Of a stretch of DNA of 64,000 bases, positions 58,297 through 64,000 are shown piece by piece; the stretch's first letter is position 1, and every line of letters begins with the position of its first letter. Location of the stretch: contig NZ_NVXQ01000002.1 of assembly GCF_002733955.1 (NCBI RefSeq), positions 124,001-188,000 of the forward strand, read 5' to 3'. The notes below the pieces were generated by a model. The model was given only the letters and a program-made list of their open reading frames with translations. It searched no databases and was not told where the DNA came from. Source of the stretch: Hoeflea sp. Its GTDB lineage: Bacteria; Pseudomonadota; Alphaproteobacteria; Rhizobiales; Rhizobiaceae. The position numbers and the translations under genes were made by a program.

Positions 58297-59376
58297 TTAC
58301 TGCGGCAGCTGGTCGTCGATGCCCTTGACGTAGAAGTTCAGGCCGGCCAGCTCGCCGTCTTCGGCAACAGCGCCTTCGGCCAACCACTCGGAGCCGTCCT
58401 GCTTCATGATCGGACCGGTGAAGGGATGGAATTCACCCGAGGTGATCTTGGCTTCGGTCTCTTCAGCCATCGCCTTCACGTCGTCCGGCATGTTGGTGTA
58501 GGGCGCCATCACAACGTGGCCTTCGGCCATGCCGTCCCAGGTCCGCGACTGTTCCCAGGTGCCGTCAAGCACGGCGCTGATGCGCTCGACATAATACGGG
58601 CCCCAGTCGTCGATGATGGCGGTCAGCTGGGTTTCCGGACCGAATGCGATCATGTCGGAAGCCTGGCCAAACGCATGCGCGCCGCGCTCGGCAGCCACCT
58701 GCATCGGAGCGGTGGAGTCCGTGTGCTGAGTGAGCACGTCGACGCCCTGGTCAAGCAGCGCCTTGGCGGCATCGGCTTCCTTGCCGGGATCGAACCAGGT
58801 GTTGACCCATACGACCTTGAGCTTGAAGTCCGGATTGATCGACTGGGCGCCGAGCATGAACGAGTTGATGCCCTGCACCACTTCCGGGATCGGGAACGAG
58901 GCGATGTAGCCGGCCATGCCGGTTTCAGACATCTTCGCGGCGATCTGGCCGATCACGTAGCGGCCCTGGAAGAACTTCGAATCGTAGGTCGACACGTTCG
59001 GATGTTCGGTCTTGTAGCCGGTGGCGTGCTCGAACTTCACATCCGGGAAATCCTTGGCGACCTTGTTGGTCGGATCCATGTAGCCGAAGGAGGTGGTGAA
59101 GATGATGTTGCAGCCCGACCGCGCAAAGCGCTCGATGGCGCGCTCGGAGTCGGCGCCTTCCGGAACGCTTTCGAGATAGGCGGTTTCAAGCTTGTCGCCG
59201 AGCTTCTCTTCGGCATATTTCCGGCCCTGGTCGTGCTGATAGGACCAGCCGAAGTCGCCCACGGGGCCGACATAGACGAAGCAGGCCTTGACCTTGTCCA
59301 TTCCCTCGGCCTGTGCCGGAGCTGCGATGCCGGCGAGCGCAGTGGCCGCGGCAAGGAGAAGAAGTGTTTTTTTCAT
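58297..59376 (-). CDS. BMP-family (PnrA/Med-like) ABC transporter substrate-binding protein
   Basis: Signal peptide MKKTLLLLAAATALAGIAAPAQA; VCFVYVGPVGDFGWSYQHDQGRKY-type BMP start. Confidence 0.92.
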   Translation of the reverse strand: MKKTLLLLAAATALAGIAAPAQAEGMDKVKACFVYVGPVGDFGWSYQHDQGRKYAEEKLGDKLETAYLESVPEGADSERAIERFARSGCNIIFTTSFGYMDPTNKVAKDFPDVKFEHATGYKTEHPNVSTYDSKFFQGRYVIGQIAAKMSETGMAGYIASFPIPEVVQGINSFMLGAQSINPDFKLKVVWVNTWFDPGKEADAAKALLDQGVDVLTQHTDSTAPMQVAAERGAHAFGQASDMIAFGPETQLTAIIDDWGPYYVERISAVLDGTWEQSRTWDGMAEGHVVMAPYTNMPDDVKAMAEETEAKITSGEFHPFTGPIMKQDGSEWLAEGAVAEDGELAGLNFYVKGIDDQLPQ

Positions 59377-59426
59377 TGGGTTCACCCTGTCTGGTTGGTT
59401 GTTGACATCATACCGGTGGCTTTTGC

Positions 59427-60347
59427 CTACCTTTCCGGCACAAAGGATTTGCCGAGCGACGCCGGCGTGTTGATGAGCGTCATCCTGCGATTCAGCGATA
59501 TCACCACCAGTACCGCAATCGTGGCGAGGTAGGGAAGAGCTGAGAGCAGTTGTGACGGGATTCCAAGGCCCAGCGCCTGGGCATGCAGCTGCCCGATCGA
59601 GACTGCGCCGAACAGATAGGCGCCGGCCAGCACCCGGGTCGGTCGCCAAGAGGCAAACACCACCAGCGCAAGCGCGATCCAGCCCCGTCCCGCGGTCATG
59701 TTCTCCACCCATTGCGGGGTGTAGACGATGGACAGATGGGCACCGGCCAGACCGGCACAGGCACCGCCGAACATCACGGCAAGATAGCGCGTGCGCACCA
59801 CCTTGACGCCGAGCGCGTGTGCCGAGGTATGGCTGTCACCGATCGCGCGCAGCCGCAACCCGGCGCGGCTTTTGAACAGGAACCAGTTGACGCCGATGAC
59901 GGCCAGGATCGAGGTGTAGAAGATAGGATCCTGATTGAACAGGATCCGACCCAGAAACGGAATATCCGAAAGCAGCGGGAGCGGCACCGCGACAAGCTTC
60001 AGGCCCGGCAGCCCGATAAAGGCCTCGCCGATCATGCCCGAAAGCCCCAGGCCCAGAATGGTCAGCGCAAGCCCTGTCGCCACCTGGTTGGCGACCAGCG
60101 TCAGCGTGAGAAAGCCGAACAGCAGCGAGAACAGCAGCCCTGCCAGCATGCCGCCAATGGCGCCCAGTCCCGCCGAACCGGTCAGCTGGGCGATGGCGAA
60201 GGCGCAGACTGCCCCCATCACCATCATGCCTTCGACGCCCAGATTGAGAACGCCCGAGCGTTCCACGACCAGCTCGCCGATGGCCGCAAGCAGCAGCGGC
60301 GTTGCAGCGGTCATGATGGTCAGAATAATGGCCTGTGTCATGTCCAT
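59427..60347 (-). CDS. ABC transporter permease (nucleoside/BMP type)
   Basis: MDMTQAIILTIMTAATPLLLAAIGELVVERSGVLNLGVEGMMVMGAVCAF; upstream part of the 60836 ORF extension rejected. Confidence 0.93.
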   Translation of the reverse strand: MDMTQAIILTIMTAATPLLLAAIGELVVERSGVLNLGVEGMMVMGAVCAFAIAQLTGSAGLGAIGGMLAGLLFSLLFGFLTLTLVANQVATGLALTILGLGLSGMIGEAFIGLPGLKLVAVPLPLLSDIPFLGRILFNQDPIFYTSILAVIGVNWFLFKSRAGLRLRAIGDSHTSAHALGVKVVRTRYLAVMFGGACAGLAGAHLSIVYTPQWVENMTAGRGWIALALVVFASWRPTRVLAGAYLFGAVSIGQLHAQALGLGIPSQLLSALPYLATIAVLVVISLNRRMTLINTPASLGKSFVPER

Positions 60348-61432
60348 CAGGCGGCACTCCCCTTGTGCGCCGCTCCGAAGACCAGCCGGATGCGGTAGTG
60401 GATCAGCGTGTCGCAGCCGAGCACGAAGAACAGCAGCAGCCCCTGGAACAGCCTCGTGACCTTGTCGGTAATGCCGATCGAGATCTGCGCCGCCTCTCCG
60501 CCCAGATAGGTCAGCGCCAGGATAAGGCCTGCCGCAACAATGCCGAGCGGGTTGAGCCGGCCGAGAAACGCGACGATGATGGCGGTGAAGCCGTAGCCCG
60601 GCGAGATTACCGGCCGCAGCTGGCCGATGGCGCCCGAAACTTCCGAGATCCCGGCAAGACCGGCCAGCGCACCGGAAACCAGGAACGCGAAATAGACCAT
60701 CTTCTTGTCGGAGAACCCGGCAAACCGCCCTGCCCGGGCCGACTGGCCAAGCACGCTGATCTCGAAGCCCTTGAGCATGCGACGCATCACGAACCACAGC
60801 ACGATCGCTGCAATAAGTGCAAAACCGAAGCCCCAATGGGTCTTGCCGGTCTCGATGATCCGCGGCAGCACCGCGTTGTCAGCGAAATTGCGGGTTTCTG
60901 GAAAGTTGAAGCCTTCCGGATTGCGCCACGGACCGCGCACGGTCCAGTCAAGCAACAGCTGGGCGATATAGACCAGCATCAGGCTGGTCAGGATCTCGTT
61001 GGTGTTGAGCCGCGCCTTCAGGAACGCCGGGATGGCGGCGTAAAGCGCCCCGCCGATCATGCCGAAGATCATCATCAGCGGCAGCATCAACGGCGACTCC
61101 CAGCCGTGAAACACCACCGGCAGGATCGAACCGGCCATCGCCCCGATAATGAATTGCCCTTCGGCGCCAATATTCCAGTTGTTGGAGCGGTAACAGACCG
61201 ACAGTCCGACGGCGATCAGGATCAGCGGCGCCGCCTTGATCGCCAGCTCATGCAGCGACCAGACTTCGGTCAGCGGCTCGATGAAGAAGCTGTAGAGCGC
61301 CGACACCGGATCCTTGCCAAGCGAGACAAACAGAATGACGCCGGCAATCAGCGTCAGGCCGAGCGCGATGAACGGCGACAGGATCGAAAACAGCGACGAC
61401 ATGTTTTCGCGTTTTTTCAGTTCAATGCGCAT
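60347..61432 (-). CDS. ABC transporter permease (nucleoside/BMP type)
   Basis: MRIELKKRENMSSLFSILSPFIALGLTLIAGVILFVSLGKDPVSALYSFFIEPL...CYRSNNWNIGAEGQFIIGA. Confidence 0.93.
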   Translation of the reverse strand: MRIELKKRENMSSLFSILSPFIALGLTLIAGVILFVSLGKDPVSALYSFFIEPLTEVWSLHELAIKAAPLILIAVGLSVCYRSNNWNIGAEGQFIIGAMAGSILPVVFHGWESPLMLPLMMIFGMIGGALYAAIPAFLKARLNTNEILTSLMLVYIAQLLLDWTVRGPWRNPEGFNFPETRNFADNAVLPRIIETGKTHWGFGFALIAAIVLWFVMRRMLKGFEISVLGQSARAGRFAGFSDKKMVYFAFLVSGALAGLAGISEVSGAIGQLRPVISPGYGFTAIIVAFLGRLNPLGIVAAGLILALTYLGGEAAQISIGITDKVTRLFQGLLLFFVLGCDTLIHYRIRLVFGAAHKGSAA

Positions 61433-62996
61433 GGGCTGCCTCCACTTCGGCATGTCCCGAGCCATCATGGAACCCGCCCATCAGCAGTCCTATGCGTTCG
61501 CGTGTCATCGTCGAGGCCGGTTCGGCAGCCGAAAGGTGACCTTCATTGATCACGGCGATACGGCTTGCGATTTCAAAGACTTCATCAAGATCCTGACTGA
61601 TTACCACCACGGCCGATCCGGCCTTGGCCAGATCGATCAGGGCCTGGCGGATGCGGCTCGCTGCACCCGCGTCCACGCCCCAGGTCGGCTGGTTGACCAC
61701 CAGCACCACCGGCTGCCGGTCGAGTTCGCGCCCGACGATGAATTTTTGCAGATTGCCGCCTGAAAGCGAACCCGCGGCAGGATCGTCGCCCGACTTGCGC
61801 ACATCCATGATCTCGCAGATCCGCTTGCAGGCTTTCGCCACCGCGTCCGTGTTGATCAGGCCCAAGGGGCCGCCAGACAGAAATGCTGAACGGTCGGATG
61901 TATGCCGCGACAGCACCAGGTTGGCGGTCAGCGGCATTTCTGTCACCGCCGCATGGCCGTGCCGTTCCTCCGGAACGAAGCCGCATCCAATCAGGCGTCG
62001 ATCGGTGATTCCCATGCGGCCCACCGGCTTGCCGCGAATAAGGATCGCCTCGGCATCCCCAACCTGGTCTTCGCCCGACAGAACATCGAACAATTCGCTC
62101 TGCCCGTTGCCGGCGACACCGGCGATGGCCACCACTTCGCCCGCGCGGACCGACAGCTCGATATCCTTGAGCGCCACCGCAAACGGCGTGCGCGACGGGG
62201 CACTGAGTTTCCTGATTTCAACCAGCATTTCACCCGGCTCGCCGAGACCGGCACCGGAAATTTCGGCCACTTCGCCGCCGACCATCATGCGCGCCAGCGA
62301 GGACGGCGTTTCCTGCCGCGGATCGCAGGCACCGGTGACCTTGCCATGGCGCAGCACGGTAGCCCGGTCGCAGATGCGCTGAACTTCCTCGAGACGGTGG
62401 CTGATATAGAGAACCGAGCGGCCCTCGGCCTTCAGCTTCGCCAGCGTTTCAAACAGCTTGTCGGCTTCCTGCGGCGTCAGCACCGAGGTTGGCTCGTCAA
62501 GAATGATCAGTTCCGGGTTCTGCAACAGCGCCCGGACAATCTCGATGCGTTGCCGTTCGCCGACGGACAGATCGGCGACATGGGCCGACGGATCAAGTGG
62601 CAATCCATATTCCAGCGAGAGTCGCCGGGCTTCTTCGGAAATCCGGTCAATGGCGACATTGCCATCCAGCGCCAGCGCGATGTTCTCTGCCACCGTCAGC
62701 GCTTCGAACAGCGAAAAATGCTGGAACACCATGCCCACGCCGGTGGCGCGCGCCTCGCCGGGGCTGCCGATACTGACCGGCTTACCCTTCCACAGGATTT
62801 CGCCGCCGCTCGGATCCAGAACCCCGAACAGCATCTTGACCAGCGTTGACTTGCCGGCCCCGTTTTCCCCCAGGAGTGCATGGATTTCGCCCGGAGCAAT
62901 CGCGAGGTCGATCTCGTCGCAGGCTCTCAGGCTCCCGAAAATCTTGGTCAGCCCCTTTGTTTCCAAAAGCGGCGTTTCGGTCTTTTGGTTTTGCAC
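61422..62996 (-). CDS. ABC transporter ATP-binding protein (nucleoside/BMP type)
   Basis: [49 protein letters not shown], second module LSGGNLQKFIVGREL. Confidence 0.94.
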   Translation of the reverse strand: MQNQKTETPLLETKGLTKIFGSLRACDEIDLAIAPGEIHALLGENGAGKSTLVKMLFGVLDPSGGEILWKGKPVSIGSPGEARATGVGMVFQHFSLFEALTVAENIALALDGNVAIDRISEEARRLSLEYGLPLDPSAHVADLSVGERQRIEIVRALLQNPELIILDEPTSVLTPQEADKLFETLAKLKAEGRSVLYISHRLEEVQRICDRATVLRHGKVTGACDPRQETPSSLARMMVGGEVAEISGAGLGEPGEMLVEIRKLSAPSRTPFAVALKDIELSVRAGEVVAIAGVAGNGQSELFDVLSGEDQVGDAEAILIRGKPVGRMGITDRRLIGCGFVPEERHGHAAVTEMPLTANLVLSRHTSDRSAFLSGGPLGLINTDAVAKACKRICEIMDVRKSGDDPAAGSLSGGNLQKFIVGRELDRQPVVLVVNQPTWGVDAGAASRIRQALIDLAKAGSAVVVISQDLDEVFEIASRIAVINEGHLSAAEPASTMTRERIGLLMGGFHDGSGHAEVEAAHAH

Positions 62997-63296
62997 GTCA
63001 CCCCCTGAATTCCGTAACCCCGGAATCGCCTAGTTTTGAGGCATTTTTGACCGAAGCACAAGAAACAAGCTTCACCATATGTCGCCGAAATTCAAGTGGC
63101 CGGCTTTTGGCAAAGATGTCGAGTTTTCAGCATCAAACGCAATAATTGTGCGTTGCACAAGCCTGCTGCGGCGGAAAACAGCGAGCAAATTCAACGCCCC
63201 CGAATTTCTACCCTTCGAAAAATGTGTTTACCGGTCTGCTTTCTCAAAAATATCCTGATAGTGCTTTCGATCCAGACGGTGCAATTGTTCCCCGGT

Positions 63297-64000
63297 TCAC
63301 GGCAGCAGAACCGTGGTGCCGGTGGTCTTGCGTCCTTCCAGATCGCCATGCGCCCGCCCGGCCTCGGCGAGCGGATAGCGCTGATTGATCTCGATGTTTA
63401 CGACCCCGCGGGAGACAACGTCGAACAGGGCATCGGCCGAGGCGACCAGTTCCGGGCGGCTGGCAATATAGGTAAACAGCGTCGGCCGTGTCGCAAACAG
63501 CGATCCCTTCTGCGCCAGGATGCCAATGTTGAAAGGTTCGATCGGACCCGACGACTGGCCGAAACTGGCCCACAGCCCCCGGGGCTTGAGACAATCGAGC
63601 GAGCCGGGAAACGTGTCCTTGCCAACCGAATCGTAAACCACGTCGGCCCCCTTGCCACCGGTGATCTCCTTGACGCGTTCGACAAAGTCTTCGGTCCGGT
63701 AGTTGATCACGTGGTCGAAGCCGTTGGCGGCAGCCAGTTCCGCCTTTTCCGGTGAGCCCACGGTTCCGATCACCGTGGCTCCCAGCGCCTTGGCCCACTG
63801 GCCGACGATGAGACCGACTCCGCCGGCTGCGGCGTGATAGAGGATCGTGTCGCCGGGCTTCACCTCATAGGTGCGCCTGAGCAGATATTCCGCCGTCATG
63901 CCCTTGAGCATCATGCTTGCAGCCACATCCAGCGCGATACCGTCGGGCACCTTGACCAGCTTGTCAGCGGCGATCAGCCGTTCCTGAGCATAGGCGCCGA
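63297..64000 (-). CDS. NAD(P)H:quinone oxidoreductase (zeta-crystallin-like MDR), 5' part beyond window
   Basis: AYAQERLIAADKLVKVPDGIALDVAASMMLKGMTAEYLLRRTYEVKPGDTILYHAAAGGVGLIVGQWAKALGATVIGTVGSPEKAELA; frame open to window edge. Confidence 0.93.
   Translation of the reverse strand, partial: GAYAQERLIAADKLVKVPDGIALDVAASMMLKGMTAEYLLRRTYEVKPGDTILYHAAAGGVGLIVGQWAKALGATVIGTVGSPEKAELAAANGFDHVINYRTEDFVERVKEITGGKGADVVYDSVGKDTFPGSLDCLKPRGLWASFGQSSGPIEPFNIGILAQKGSLFATRPTLFTYIASRPELVASADALFDVVSRGVVNIEINQRYPLAEAGRAHGDLEGRKTTGTTVLLP

Noticed and set aside
60348-60836. N-terminal extension of the 59427..60836 ORF
   Set aside because: Overlaps the upstream permease out of frame; the typical permease N-terminus starts at 60347 (MDMTQAIILTIM).
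1-64000. CRISPR arrays, transposons, prophage or secretion-system islands
   Set aside because: No spaced direct-repeat array and no recognisable cas, transposase, integrase or phage structural genes in the ORF track.

Overview
This 64 kb, GC-rich window looks like an alphaproteobacterial (Rhizobiales-type) chromosome segment; that assignment is inferred from gene content. It is almost entirely protein-coding. I saw no CRISPR array, transposase, integrase or phage module. Main blocks: (1) NAD-dependent formate dehydrogenase locus, LysR + fdsGBA-fdhD(fdsC)-fdsD; (2) lrgA/lrgB-like pair, a small YqaA/DedA-like membrane protein, and a MarR regulator + EamA transporter preceded by a striking double dyad; (3) a tightly coupled PadR - HAAS/DUF1700 - serine hydrolase operon whose last gene carries an apparent 1-nt frameshift; (4) M32 carboxypeptidase, an orphan conserved-looking protein, and a CaiB/BaiF CoA-transferase; (5) housekeeping run ybaK-like, MBL hydrolase, tatD, metG, holB, tmk, dacC-like, rlpA, tRNA-Ser(UGA); (6) GAF-GGDEF-EAL protein; (7) TRAP transporter + DUF3237; (8) chvE-gguA-gguB-like sugar ABC transporter with a divergent gbpR-like LysR regulator and a non-phosphorylative sugar-acid pathway (IlvD/Edd dehydratase, Gfo/Idh/MocA dehydrogenase, DapA-family lyase); (9) pbpC + alpha-2-macroglobulin with PAN-like N-terminus; (10) an ArsR regulator with Cys42/Cys108 in the BigR/SqrR arrangement; (11) hemA, a puuA-like glutamine synthetase and a spuC-like aminotransferase; (12) an acyltransferase; (13) a BMP-type nucleoside ABC transporter; (14) a partial quinone oxidoreductase. 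I cannot point to a clearly undescribed large system. The best leads are regulatory DNA (perfect inverted repeats beside MarR, PadR, gbpR and ArsR genes), the thiol-switch-like ArsR orphan, the frameshifted PadR/HAAS/hydrolase cassette, and the orphan protein at 16303-17238.
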